From contig NZ_JAQIVI010000199.1 of assembly GCF_028618695.1 (NCBI RefSeq), forward strand, positions 1-16,622: 16,622 nucleotides of DNA, given 5' to 3'. The stretch is from Natrinema soli. Its GTDB lineage: Archaea > Halobacteriota > Halobacteria > Halobacteriales > Natrialbaceae. The notes under the pieces were generated by a model that was not told where the DNA came from, ran no database searches, and saw nothing but the letters and a program-made list of their open reading frames with translations. Made by a program: the position numbers and the translations under genes. Numbering within the stretch: the first letter of the stretch is position 1; each line of letters opens with the position of its first letter. Of this stretch, positions 1 to 6,468 are shown one piece after another.

Positions 1-218
1 CGCTCTCGGATCGCCCGACAGCACTCGACGGGGTCAGCGTCGCGGGCCGATCCGGCGATCACGACGCAGCCGACGCTCTCGAGGTGCGCCAGACACGCGT
101 CGGCCGACCGAACTGTTTCGGTCGCGACGCCGCGCTCCTCGAGGGCGCGTTCGACGGCGGCTCCCGCATCGGCAGTCGCGCCGATAATGCGGGCGCTCGG
201 TCGGGTATCCGTTCCCAT
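1..218 (-). CDS. Receiver-like regulator, N-terminal fragment (cut by window edge)
   Basis: The reading frame starts at an ATG (216-218, complement) and runs off the left edge after about 72 residues. The visible part has the alternating pattern of a CheY-like receiver fold: a first hydrophobic strand (ARIIGATAD), a helix (AAVERALEERG), a second strand with helix (SADACLAHLE), a third strand (GCVVIAGSA) and a helix ending in CRAIRE. This matches the N-terminal receiver or receiver-like modules that precede PAS/GAF/HTH or HalOD domains in haloarchaeal regulators. The usual phosphoacceptor Asp after the third strand is not obvious (AGSARDAD), so it may be a non-phosphorylated pseudo-receiver. 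The rest of the protein is outside the window, so its output domain is unknown. A TATA-like AGTAATAG on the minus strand near 252-262 could be its promoter. Confidence 0.45.
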   Translation of the reverse strand, partial: MGTDTRPSARIIGATADAGAAVERALEERGVATETVRSADACLAHLESVGCVVIAGSARDADPVECCRAIRE

Positions 219-270
219 TCCCTGTATTCCAGTCGACACCAACGAACGCCGACACTATTACTGTTCGACT

Positions 271-289
271 CGACTCAGATGCTGAGTCG
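271..289. promoter_or_regulatory. Perfect inverted repeat between purQ and the receiver-like gene
   Basis: CGACTCAG - ATG - CTGAGTCG forms perfect 8-bp arms around a 3-nt centre. It lies 60 bp beyond the purQ stop and about 55 bp upstream of the next minus-strand start. It could be a transcription-end hairpin for purSQ or an operator for the downstream regulator. No T-run follows closely, so the role is uncertain. Confidence 0.4.
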
Positions 290-348
290 TCGTCCGCTGT
301 CTCCCGTGTAGCTCTCGAAAATAGGTGACCCAGTGGTTCTCTACCGTG

Positions 349-1029
349 TTAGGACGATTCGAAACCCCGGAGGACTCCCTGCCCGTCGGTCGGACCGACG
401 TCGGGAAGGGTCGCGCGCTCGGGGTGGGGCATCAACACCGCGACGGACTCGCGCTCGCCGAGGATGCCGGCGACGTTGTGCTTGGACCCGTTCGGGTTCA
501 CGTCGGGGCCCGTTTCGCCGTTTTCGTCGCAGTACCGGAAGAGGATCCGTTCCTCGTCCTCGAGGGCGGCCAGTCGATCGTCGTCGATCTCGTAGCGACC
601 CTCGCCGTGAGCGATGGGGACTTCGATGACCTCGCCCTCGTCGTAGGCGGCGGTCCAAGGCGTGTCGTTGCGCTCGACGCGCAGGAAGACGTGTTCGCAC
701 TGGAAGCGGGCGCTCTCGTTGGTCGTGAACGCACCGTCGGTCAGACCGGATTCGCAGCCGATCTGTGCGCCGTTACAGACGCCGAGCACGGGAACGCCGT
801 CCGCTGCTGCCTCGCGGACCTCGGCCATAATCGGCGAGCGGGCCGCCATCGCCCCCGCGCGGAGGTAATCGCCGTAGGAGAACCCGCCGGGAAGGACGAT
901 CCCCGTCGTGTCCTCGGGGAGCCCGTCCTCGTGCCAGACGATTTCCGCGTCGATCTCGAGGTGTGCGAGGGCGCGTTCGGCGTCGCGGTCGCAGTTCGAG
1001 CCGCCGAAGCGGACGATCGAGACCGTCAC
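349..1029 (-). CDS. purQ: Phosphoribosylformylglycinamidine synthase subunit PurQ (glutaminase)
   Basis: PurQ is the class I glutamine amidotransferase subunit of FGAM synthase. It hydrolyses glutamine and passes ammonia to PurL for the FGAR to FGAM step of purine synthesis. With the start chosen here the protein is 226 aa, the normal length for a stand-alone archaeal/Bacillus-type PurQ. Visible marks are the N-terminal strand VSIVRFGGSNCDRD, the oxyanion region PGGFSYGDYLRAGA, the nucleophile Cys85 in GVCNGAQ, and His202/Glu204 in PHPERA. I chose the GTG at 1027-1029 (MTVSIVRFGG) because a GGGGGTG Shine-Dalgarno-like stretch lies 6 nt upstream. An in-frame GTG at 1036-1038 would add three residues but sits inside that element. 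It lies downstream of purS on the same strand. Its start codon overlaps, as GTGA, the stop of a possible 20-codon leader ORF. Confidence 0.96.
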   Translation of the reverse strand: MTVSIVRFGGSNCDRDAERALAHLEIDAEIVWHEDGLPEDTTGIVLPGGFSYGDYLRAGAMAARSPIMAEVREAAADGVPVLGVCNGAQIGCESGLTDGAFTTNESARFQCEHVFLRVERNDTPWTAAYDEGEVIEVPIAHGEGRYEIDDDRLAALEDEERILFRYCDENGETGPDVNPNGSKHNVAGILGERESVAVLMPHPERATLPDVGPTDGQGVLRGFESS

Positions 1030-1100
1030 AGGCGACACCCCCCGGTGTTTCGGCCGACGGACTCGATCGTCGTGATCGAAACCGTCACAGTCGCCACCCC
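1015..1100. repeat. Imperfect 27-bp direct repeat of the purQ initiation region
   Basis: Positions 1015-1041 and 1074-1100 match at 24 of 27 bases with an offset of 59. Each copy holds, on the minus strand, a G-rich ribosome-binding-like stretch, a GTG ACG start and the first codons of purQ. The mismatches are at 1021/1080, 1032/1091 and 1035/1094. Confidence 0.75.
1026..1088 (-). CDS. Possible 20-codon leader ORF overlapping the purQ start
   Basis: A GTG at 1086-1088 (complement) opens a frame of 20 codons beginning MTVSI. It ends with TGA at 1026-1028, overlapping the GTG start of purQ by four bases (GTGA). Its own start is preceded by GGGGTGGCGACT, nearly a copy of the sequence before the purQ GTG. 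It begins like PurQ itself because the purQ start region is duplicated here. It may be translated and coupled to purQ, or may be only a duplication scar. Nothing else in the peptide suggests a function. Confidence 0.3.
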   Translation of the reverse strand: MTVSITTIESVGRNTGGCRL

Positions 1101-1128
1101 GTGGGGTTACGACAGACGGTTTCGATCA
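1073..1128. promoter_or_regulatory. Perfect 14-bp inverted repeat in the purS-purQ gap
   Basis: The arms TGATCGAAACCGTC (1073-1086) and its exact complement (1115-1128) flank a 28-nt loop. The loop itself contains ACCCC-GT-GGGGT (1096-1107). The purS stop is at 1148-1150, so in the purSQ transcript this would be a stable stem-loop shortly after purS and before purQ. It could adjust the purS:purQ ratio, act as a processing site, or act as an operator. One arm overlaps the second copy of the purQ start duplication. Confidence 0.6.
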
Positions 1129-1147
1129 GTGTATATGCGACGGTCAT

Positions 1148-1399
1148 CTACCGCTCGTCGACCTCCACGTCGTAGTCGTGGATCGTCGGGTTCGCGAGCA
1201 GTCGTTCGGCCATCTCGTCCGCTCGCTCGCGCGCGCCGTCCGCCGAGTCGGCCTCGAGGTCGACCTCGAACCGGTCGGCCGCCCGCAGCTCCTCGAGTTC
1301 GAAGCCCAGCCGCTCGAGGGCTCGCTTCGTGGTCTCGGCCTCGGGATCGAGAACGCCCCGTTTGAGTCGAACCGTCACCGTCGCGGTGTAGGCGGTCAT
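1148..1399 (-). CDS. purS: Phosphoribosylformylglycinamidine synthase subunit PurS
   Basis: PurS is the small subunit that bridges PurL and PurQ in the three-part FGAM synthase. The 83-aa product has the expected beta-alpha-beta pattern: TATVTVRLKRGVLDPEAETTKRAL at the start (the conserved V-x-L-K-x-G-V-L-D-P-E/Q motif), then LGF and ELRAADRFEVDLEA, and a C-terminus with LLANPTIHDYDVEV, the typical 'NPVIEDYEVE'-like ending. The frame stays open upstream to 1456, but MTAYTATVTV at 1397-1399 fits the family length. The upstream TATA-like TTTTTGAG centred about 27 bp before this ATG would give a leaderless mRNA. The gene heads a purS-purQ pair with a 120-bp gap to purQ. Confidence 0.95.
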   Translation of the reverse strand: MTAYTATVTVRLKRGVLDPEAETTKRALERLGFELEELRAADRFEVDLEADSADGARERADEMAERLLANPTIHDYDVEVDER

Positions 1400-1421
1400 T
1401 ACCTGATACCCCGTAACCGTG

Positions 1422-1437
1422 CTCAAAAACGCTTTCG
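1422..1437 (-). promoter_or_regulatory. Probable purS promoter (BRE + TATA-like)
   Basis: On the minus strand CGAAAGC is followed by GTTTTTGAG, centred about 27 bp before the purS ATG. This spacing predicts transcription starting at or next to the start codon. Confidence 0.4.
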
Positions 1438-1556
1438 CCTTGGTCCCGTAATGCACGTTCGTGAATACTGGTGAGCTACTGACGGCGGACGGACCGCGTC
1501 GCCGGTTTCCGGTCGGCAGTCGCCCGGTGGCCGATGGGGGTCGCCCGACGGCCGAG

Positions 1557-1871
1557 TTACGTCACTCGCGCGACGACGATGTCTCCCGTCGCGTGGACGG
1601 TGACCGTGTACGCGTCCAGCTGAAACGATACCTGTCCGGTGTTGCGGCCCGCGGTTCCGTTCGTCGGCTGGAAGAGCGTCTCGAGGCTTTCCGGGTTGAT
1701 CCGATCGTAGAGCCGGTCTACCTCTGTCGGGTCGATTCCCGAGAGCTCCGCGACCGTCGAGACGATCGTGTTGGTAAGCGAGTCCGTCCCCGTCCAGTCG
1801 TGTGAGACGAACGCCGTCTCCCGGTCGCGATCGATACGTGATTGGCTGTGATCGTGTGGTGTTACCGTCAT
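1557..1871 (-). CDS. HalOD1 output domain protein, small stand-alone
   Basis: The product is 104 aa. The core from about residue 25 to the end reads as a halobacterial output domain (HalOD1): L-x-x-T-I-V-x-x-V-A-E-L-S-G-I-D-P-T-E-V-D-R-L-Y-D, then the INPESLETLF segment, a short variable G/N/T loop, and a final beta pair (VSFQLDAYTVTVHATGDIVV). HalOD1 is often the C-terminal domain of haloarchaeal signalling proteins; free-standing copies are common and have no known ligand. The ATG at 1869-1871 is preceded by AGGGTGA with a 5-nt gap, a good ribosome-binding site, and by a TATA-like box at 1937-1944. The longer open frame upstream has no conserved features and was not used. There is no sign of an operon with its neighbours. 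Confidence 0.8.
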   Translation of the reverse strand: MTVTPHDHSQSRIDRDRETAFVSHDWTGTDSLTNTIVSTVAELSGIDPTEVDRLYDRINPESLETLFQPTNGTAGRNTGQVSFQLDAYTVTVHATGDIVVARVT

Positions 1872-1936
1872 TGTGTTCACCCTTCGGCTGGCGACTGTCA
1901 CTGTGCGTGACTGAAAAATCGTTCCACAGTAACCGG

Positions 1937-1944
1937 CATAAAAC
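1937..1944 (-). promoter_or_regulatory. Probable promoter of the HalOD1 gene
   Basis: The minus strand reads GTTTTATG. Transcription would begin around 1914, giving a 5' leader of about 40 nt that carries the AGGGTGA ribosome-binding site (1877-1883). Confidence 0.4.
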
Positions 1945-2293
1945 CCTGTCAGACATATTACATCGCGTTGTACGACAAAATAAACGAATTCAGGAGAGGG
2001 GTGAGGGACTGACAGCGACCGTCCGTCATACGTCTGACGAACGCGGTGTCGTGACTGAGACCTGTGCCTTCCGCGGCGAGTCGTCCGTGAGTGAACCGGT
2101 GCGATGACCGGCCGCTGATCCGTGATAGACGACCGTTTCAGCGCTCGATAGGCGGAAATAGGTTGTCGACGTGCTGACGACACGACGCTCGGCGCCTGTT
2201 GTCGACACCTCATTACCATACCGTCCGCGATGGAACCGACCGTCAGCTTCACGGACTCTCCGCATCGTTTCAGAGACGACTGTGCCGTCCGAA

Positions 2294-2308
2294 GCCCGCC
2301 TCGCGGGC
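2294..2308. repeat. GC-rich perfect hairpin
   Basis: GCCCGC-CTC-GCGGGC has 6-bp arms and a 3-nt loop. It lies about 30 bp upstream of the proposed purU TATA box. The short-loop GC palindrome resembles the elements found inside gpmI and herA in this window. Confidence 0.4.
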
Positions 2309-2338
2309 GATTCTCACGCACCTCCACGGAAAGCAGGA

Positions 2339-2345
2339 CTTTTAG
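2339..2345 (+). promoter_or_regulatory. Probable purU promoter TATA-like box
   Basis: CTTTTAG is preceded by a BRE-like GGAAAGC. A start site about 26 bp downstream falls near 2366-2369, immediately before the ATG of a 12-codon mini-ORF at 2372 and about 40 nt before purU. Confidence 0.35.
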
Positions 2346-2371
2346 CCGCTCGTGGACTGAGTTTCGTCGTG

Positions 2372-2410
2372 ATGACGCGACACTCGCTCGAGCGGAGGTG
2401 GCAGCGGTGA
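2372..2410 (+). CDS. Possible 12-codon upstream ORF overlapping the purU start
   Basis: The ATG at 2372 opens MTRHSLERRWQR, and the TGA at 2408-2410 overlaps the purU GTG as GTGA. The ribosome-binding site of purU (GGAGGTG, 2394-2400) lies inside this ORF. If transcription starts where the TATA box predicts, this ATG would be almost leaderless. The peptide is basic (four Arg), unlike the acidic proteome. It may be translated for coupling or be chance. Confidence 0.25.
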   Translation: MTRHSLERRWQR

Positions 2411-3357
2411 CGACCGACGTGACTGAGATCACGGTGATCGGAGACGACGACACTGGTCTCATTGCCCGGGTGACCAGCCTTCTGTTCGAGCGCGGAATTA
2501 ACATCGAGGACCTCGATCAGGCGGTTCGCGACGACGTCTTCCGGATGTATCTCGCCGTCGACACCGCCGACATGGTCTGTACGGAGGACACGCTTCGGAA
2601 CGACCTCCGCGACCTCGGTGACGACCTCGGACTCGACGTGCAGGTTCGATTCCCCGCCGACCGCGAGAACCAACAGATCGCCGTCCTCGTCACGAAGGAA
2701 AGCCACTGCCTCGAGGCGCTGTTCGAGGCGTGGGCCAACGACGAACTCGGTGCGGACATCGGCGTCGTCATCGGCAATCACGACGACCTCCAGCCGCTGG
2801 CCGAGCACTACGACGTGCCGTTCCACGACATCGGCGACGAGGGCGGCCAGCAAAACGAAGACCAGTTGCTCGAACTCCTCGCGGAGTACGACGTCGACCT
2901 GATCGTGCTCGCGCGGTACATGCGGATTCTCAGTCCGAACGTCGTCTTCCGCTACGAGGACCGAATCATCAACGTCCACCCCTCGCTGCTGCCGGCGTTC
3001 CCCGGCGCGGAAGCCTACCGGCAGGCCGTCGAGGAGGGTGTCCGGGTCGCGGGCGTCACCGGCCACTACGTGACGACCGACCTCGATCAGGGGCCGATTA
3101 TCACCCAGCGCGCGTTCGACGTCCCCGACGACGCCGACCTCGACGAGATGAAACGCCGCGGCCAGCCCCTCGAGGCCGACGCCCTGCTCGAGGCCGTCCA
3201 GCTTCACCTGAACGGTGACGTCTCGGTCCACCGCGGCCGAACGTCGGTTCGAGAGAACGGCACCGACTACCAGCTCGGTCTCCCCGAGGAAATCGAGGAG
3301 TTCTCGCCCGACCGGCCAGTCGACGGGATCGGTAGCGTGGTCGCGAAGGAGCAGTAG
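2407..3357 (+). CDS. purU: Formyltetrahydrofolate deformylase (PurU)
   Basis: PurU hydrolyses 10-formyl-THF to THF and formate, balancing the one-carbon pool used in purine synthesis. The 316-aa product has an N-terminal ACT domain (about residues 6-80: ITVIGDDDTGLIARVTSLLFERGINI) and a C-terminal formyltransferase-fold domain (about 90-290). The formyl-group catalytic residues are present: Asn189 and His191 in INVHPSLLPAFPG, and Asp227 in TTDLDQGPII. The length is slightly above bacterial PurU, with an acidic extension after residue 285. The GTG at 2407 is fixed by GGAGGTG at 2394-2400 with 6-nt spacing, and the ACT domain begins directly after it. The upstream part of the open frame is non-conserved. 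The ACT domain suggests allosteric control by a small metabolite. In some archaea similar proteins may act in formyl transfer, so the exact in vivo role is inferred. Confidence 0.92.
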   Translation: MTTDVTEITVIGDDDTGLIARVTSLLFERGINIEDLDQAVRDDVFRMYLAVDTADMVCTEDTLRNDLRDLGDDLGLDVQVRFPADRENQQIAVLVTKESHCLEALFEAWANDELGADIGVVIGNHDDLQPLAEHYDVPFHDIGDEGGQQNEDQLLELLAEYDVDLIVLARYMRILSPNVVFRYEDRIINVHPSLLPAFPGAEAYRQAVEEGVRVAGVTGHYVTTDLDQGPIITQRAFDVPDDADLDEMKRRGQPLEADALLEAVQLHLNGDVSVHRGRTSVRENGTDYQLGLPEEIEEFSPDRPVDGIGSVVAKEQ

Positions 3358-3420
3358 CTGCGCGGGTATACCGTCGGCCTGGCGTTCGCTTTCTCCGATT
3401 GCGCGACGACACCGGGGTGT

Positions 3421-3956
3421 TTGTTGGACCCCGTCGACTACCGGAAACTGCACGCCGACTTGCCCGACTACTACCAGTCGGTCCTCGAGATGACGGAGAC
3501 AAACATGCTCGACACGCACCTCCTCTGGAACGCGATCCTCGAGTACGAGATGAACGAGGATCGTCCCGATGGCGACGGTCTCGCACCGACACGTGATCTC
3601 AACGACGTCTCCCACCTCCACGAACTGTGGCAGGAGTGTGGGCACCCGACGCCGGCGAACCCGACGAGGAGTACGTCGTGTTCTTCCGATCGCCCGCGAT
3701 CGACGACCGCATCGTCGACCAGTCGGCCGTTTTCTCCTTCCAGTCGGATCCGCGACTCGTCCTCGATCAGTGGCTCGAGGATCGTCCCGACTGTTACCGA
3801 AAGATCATCATCCCGGGCGATCGCAACCTCGAGTTCCGAGACAAACTCGAGCAGCTGAACGTCAACCACCGGACGCTGTTCTCCGGTCTCGAAGGGCCGG
3901 CGACCTGGCTCAAGCAGTACTATCAGCCGCAGTCGGAGAGCGACTCGAGCGGATAA
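3421..3956 (+). pseudogene. Frameshifted remnant of an FRG-domain-like protein
   Basis: Two adjacent frames form one protein. The first (TTG at 3421, DPVDYRKLHADLPDYYQS...) stays protein-like to HELWQECG near 3642. It then continues sensibly only in another frame (APDAGEPDEEYVVFFRSP...) to the TAA at 3954-3956. Loss of one base in the TGTGGG run around 3637-3645 would explain this. The second part matches the C-terminal half of FRG domains: an arginine-containing strand, DQSAVFSFQSD (family: 'aQsGlFt'), KIIIP, and LFSGLEG (family: 'LFPdLDG'). The N-terminal FRG motif and the QHxGxPTRLLDW segment are missing, so the gene also seems internally reduced. FRG proteins are scattered accessory genes of poorly known function, some near phage-defence genes. 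No start signal is convincing. A sequencing error could mimic the frameshift, but not the missing motifs. Confidence 0.55.
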
Positions 3957-3965
3957 ACGATGGGA

Positions 3966-4394
3966 TTATCGTCGTTTCCGGAGGTCGGTGAGCGCTCCCA
4001 CGCAAACGACCGCCGTCGTGACGTGCATCCCGCCGAGGATAGCACCGGCGACGAGGCTTCCGCCGGGCTCACCGGGGATGACGGTGAAATCAGGAACCAA
4101 CGAGAGGAGGAGGACGATCGCCGCGACGGCTGCGAACAGTCGATCGGGGTTGGCGGCGACTCGCGTGAGGACGCCGTAGGTCACGGTCGCACCGACGACG
4201 CCGAGGGTAGTAAACAGTGAAACGGGGCCGTAATTCAGTGCCATCAGCTCAGGGGCGATGCCGCCGGTGTTCGCCCCGAACACGATGAGCCAGTTGATGA
4301 GCAGCGACAGGACGAGCGCTACCGCCCCCGATAGCGCGAGCTCTATCACGGCGGCCGTTCCGGACGATGACGAAGCGTTCGTTTCCGCAGCCAT
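3966..4394 (-). CDS. DUF6069-like four-helix membrane protein
   Basis: The 142-aa protein has a short polar N-terminus (A/S/T rich) and four hydrophobic segments at about residues 16-40, 56-78, 86-106 and 114-136, with a basic C-terminus (DLRKRR). The pattern of INWLIVFG in helix 1, a glycine-rich second helix (TTLGVVGATVTYGVLTRV), 'PDRLFAAVAAIVLLLSLVPDF' in helix 3 and GGMHVTTAVVCVGAL in helix 4 agrees with haloarchaeal DUF6069 proteins; their function is unknown. The open frame extends upstream to 4541, but that part overlaps the HerA end and is basic and non-conserved. The ATG at 4392-4394 lies about 27 bp after a GCTTTTCG box, suggesting a leaderless mRNA. The gene is convergent with the FRG remnant and downstream of herA on the same strand. 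Confidence 0.72.
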   Translation of the reverse strand: MAAETNASSSSGTAAVIELALSGAVALVLSLLINWLIVFGANTGGIAPELMALNYGPVSLFTTLGVVGATVTYGVLTRVAANPDRLFAAVAAIVLLLSLVPDFTVIPGEPGGSLVAGAILGGMHVTTAVVCVGALTDLRKRR

Positions 4395-4417
4395 GTCCGC
4401 GTATGCAATTCGGACGG

Positions 4418-4425
4418 CGAAAAGC
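4418..4425 (-). promoter_or_regulatory. Probable promoter of the DUF6069-like gene
   Basis: The minus strand reads GCTTTTCG, centred about 27 bp before the ATG at 4394. Next to it (4430-4441) is a near-palindrome TGAAC-AC-GTTCA that could be an operator. Confidence 0.35.
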
Positions 4426-4513
4426 ATTCTGAACACGTTCACATATTGATCTACTTCGCGAGCAGCCGTTCGAAGAGCATTCGTCCGGAGAGCCCTCCCC
4501 GGCGCCGAAGCTT

Positions 4514-6412
4514 TCAGTCGCGCCCGTGCCGGGTCAGACACTTCGGAAGCCCGGTCAGTTCGACCGGTTCCGAATTATCGGGCGAGTAGACGACCATCTG
4601 CCCCTTCTCCATGTATGGGACCTTGGACTCGAGGTTGCTGGGAATATTCACGCTCTTGATGGCCTCCTTGTCGCCGAGATTCAACACGACTGTCGTGTTG
4701 ATCTGTTTGAACACGGCGTCGTGAATATCCTGCGGGTCCTGCGTGATGAGAAAGAGGCCGAGGCGCTCTTTCCGGCCCTGTTTGGCGGCCTCGGTGAACT
4801 TATTGATGACCTTCCCCGCCTGCACGGAGTCGGCGTCGGTCAGGAAGTTGTGGGCCTCGTCCATCCCGAGGACGAGCGGCGTCTCCTTGATCCGGTCGTA
4901 GTCCGGGTCGTTCGAGAGCTTCTGGTCGATGATGAGCGAGGAGACCGCGAGGACGATGGCCTCCGTCGCTCGGGTGTCGTTGATATGGTAGGTCGGGACC
5001 ACGGTGAGCCCGCCGGGGCGGACGAACTCGTGGACCAGCTCGGTGATCGGCCGGGCGTCCTGATCGAAGACGTGGCCGAAGCCGAGCACGCGCCGCCGGA
5101 CCGCGTCGAAGGTCGCCTCGTGGACCCGACCGGACTCGTCGAGCTCCTCGCGCAGCGCGGGGTCGTCGAGGAAGGTGGTGAACTCCTCGTACGTGCCGCC
5201 GTTCCCGTACTGTTTGCGGAACCGCGGCAGGAGCACGCTGACGAGCGCGCCGTACTGGTTGTCGTTCAACCCGCTGCCCGCGACCAGCCACGGATTGTCG
5301 TGGACCATCGCGAACGGAATCGTGAACTCGACCTGCTGGGCGCGGTGGTGGCCCGCGGCGTACGACGCCGAGCCGACCTTCGGGACGAAGGCGGTCGTGT
5401 CGTCGTGGCCGCCGTAGGCGATGTCCTCGCGCTCGAGGCGGCGCGCGAACTCGTCGTCCAGCTCGGGATTGTCGTCGTGCATCTGGGCGTACTCGTCCTG
5501 CGGGTCGAACTGGACGACGGCGGGGCTGACCTCGCGGCCGTCGTCCATCGGATAGGTCCGCTCGTCGTCGAGGTATTGACGGAGAATGTTCTTCGCGCCG
5601 TGGGTCTTCCCCGACCCCGTCCCGCCGGCGATCAGGGAGTGGCGGAAGACGAGCGGGTCGCCCGCGTCGTACTCGTCTTTCAGCCGGTAATCGATGGTCG
5701 GCGGGGTGGCCGCGGTCCGCACCTTCTCGCCGCCGACCGAGAGATGGCCGAGGAAGACGCCGTCGTCGGGTATCTTCAACCCGGTCTTGATCTCCTCGGT
5801 GTCGTCGGCCCGCCGGATCACGGTTTGCGGTTTCGGCACGCGGTCGGTCATCCGACGTTTGAGTTCGCCGTCGTCGCCGGACTGCGTCCGGTTGCTCGCG
5901 GAGCGTTGCTCCGTGCTGTCGTCGTAAAGGACGGCGATGGGCTCGAGGCTCGCGACGAACTTGTAATCGGACTCGTCGATCTCGTCGGTCCGCATCGCCC
6001 GTCGGGCGTGGATCTCCGTCGCGTCGTCGGCGTGGTACTGCTGGGCGTACTCCAGCCCCGTAATGCGACAGAACAGCGTCTCGCCGTCCGGGTACGGTGC
6101 GAGCAGGTAGCTCCCGATGCGAATCGACGAGCGATTGCCCCGGGTGACGTATGCGCGAAGCGTCGTGTCCTCGCCGTCCTCGTCGACGCGCAGTCCCTGA
6201 GAGACGCAGATCGCCCCGATGCCGACGTCGTCGCCGCTCGGTTCGACGGTCGTCGGTTCGAACTCGGCACTCGTTCCGTCAGCCGTCGAACTCGTTGTCG
6301 ACGATTCGGTCTCACCCGAGGACGACGGCGACGAGCCGCCTGCGTCAGCCGATACGCCGTCTTCGGTATCGGCGTCGGCGTTAAAACTGCCGAAGTCTCC
6401 CAGATCGCTCAT
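4514..6412 (-). CDS. herA: HerA-type hexameric DNA-translocase ATPase
   Basis: The 632-aa protein begins with a disordered S/T/D/E-rich segment (about 1-62). A HAS-barrel-like beta domain follows (about 63-165: GIGAICVSQGLRV, VTRGNRSSIRIGSYLLA). The DUF87/FtsK-like ATPase core has Walker A GGTGSGKT (263-270), Walker B LVLGMDEA (513-520, Asp518/Glu519), a sensor-like strand LFLITQDPQDI, and a C-terminal region ending GLPKCLTRHGRD. HerA pumps DNA and, with NurA, resects double-strand ends for Mre11/Rad50-linked recombination. A haloarchaeal nurA lies at 11088-12365 on the same strand, supporting the assignment, although other HerA-family ATPases exist. The ATG at 6410-6412 sits 26 bp after a TTTTAG box, so the mRNA is probably leaderless. 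Residues 166-176 (STEQRSASNRT) look like an inserted palindromic element. Confidence 0.88.
   Translation of the reverse strand: MSDLGDFGSFNADADTEDGVSADAGGSSPSSSGETESSTTSSTADGTSAEFEPTTVEPSGDDVGIGAICVSQGLRVDEDGEDTTLRAYVTRGNRSSIRIGSYLLAPYPDGETLFCRITGLEYAQQYHADDATEIHARRAMRTDEIDESDYKFVASLEPIAVLYDDSTEQRSASNRTQSGDDGELKRRMTDRVPKPQTVIRRADDTEEIKTGLKIPDDGVFLGHLSVGGEKVRTAATPPTIDYRLKDEYDAGDPLVFRHSLIAGGTGSGKTHGAKNILRQYLDDERTYPMDDGREVSPAVVQFDPQDEYAQMHDDNPELDDEFARRLEREDIAYGGHDDTTAFVPKVGSASYAAGHHRAQQVEFTIPFAMVHDNPWLVAGSGLNDNQYGALVSVLLPRFRKQYGNGGTYEEFTTFLDDPALREELDESGRVHEATFDAVRRRVLGFGHVFDQDARPITELVHEFVRPGGLTVVPTYHINDTRATEAIVLAVSSLIIDQKLSNDPDYDRIKETPLVLGMDEAHNFLTDADSVQAGKVINKFTEAAKQGRKERLGLFLITQDPQDIHDAVFKQINTTVVLNLGDKEAIKSVNIPSNLESKVPYMEKGQMVVYSPDNSEPVELTGLPKCLTRHGRD
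5899..5913. repeat. Hairpin-containing insert inside herA
   Basis: CGGAGC-GTT-GCTCCG forms 6-bp perfect arms with a 3-nt loop. It encodes part of STEQRSASNRT, a basic/serine segment between the barrel domain and the ATPase core that contrasts with its acidic surroundings. Confidence 0.5.
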
Positions 6413-6433
6413 ACCAACCCCATCCGGCCCATC

Positions 6434-6441
6434 CCTAAAAC
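6434..6441 (-). promoter_or_regulatory. Probable herA promoter
   Basis: The minus strand reads GTTTTAGG, with GGGAAACGC just upstream as a BRE. The box is centred 26 bp before the herA ATG, in the 56-bp gap after the upstream cohesin-like gene. Confidence 0.45.
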
Positions 6442-6468
6442 GCGTTTCCCTCCAGCTGTCCGGACTGT

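Larger units (their letters stand above)
1872..2371. other. Gene-poor intergenic stretch upstream of purU
   Basis: About 500 bp separate the HalOD1 and purU genes, which are divergent. Open frames here (for example 2026-2265 minus, 2171-2410 plus) show no recognisable domain and no convincing start signals. Visible details are two copies of GTTGTCGAC (2162-2170 and 2198-2206) and a GC-rich hairpin at 2294-2308. It may hold long regulatory regions, a decayed gene or an unrecognised small RNA. Confidence 0.5.

Noticed and set aside
325..1365. 346-aa plus-strand frame opposite purQ and purS
   Set aside because: Antisense shadow; both minus-strand genes have clear conserved motifs.
2162..2206. 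Two GTTGTCGAC copies as possible operators
   Set aside because: Only nine bases are shared, built on the very common GTCGAC; too weak without conservation data.
2026..2265. 79-codon minus-strand frame in the purU upstream region
   Set aside because: Basic, low-complexity translation with no conserved feature.
1872..2504. N-terminal extension of the HalOD1 frame to 315 aa
   Set aside because: The extension has no acidic haloarchaeal composition or conserved motif, overlaps the purU start, and a good ribosome-binding site precedes the ATG at 1871.
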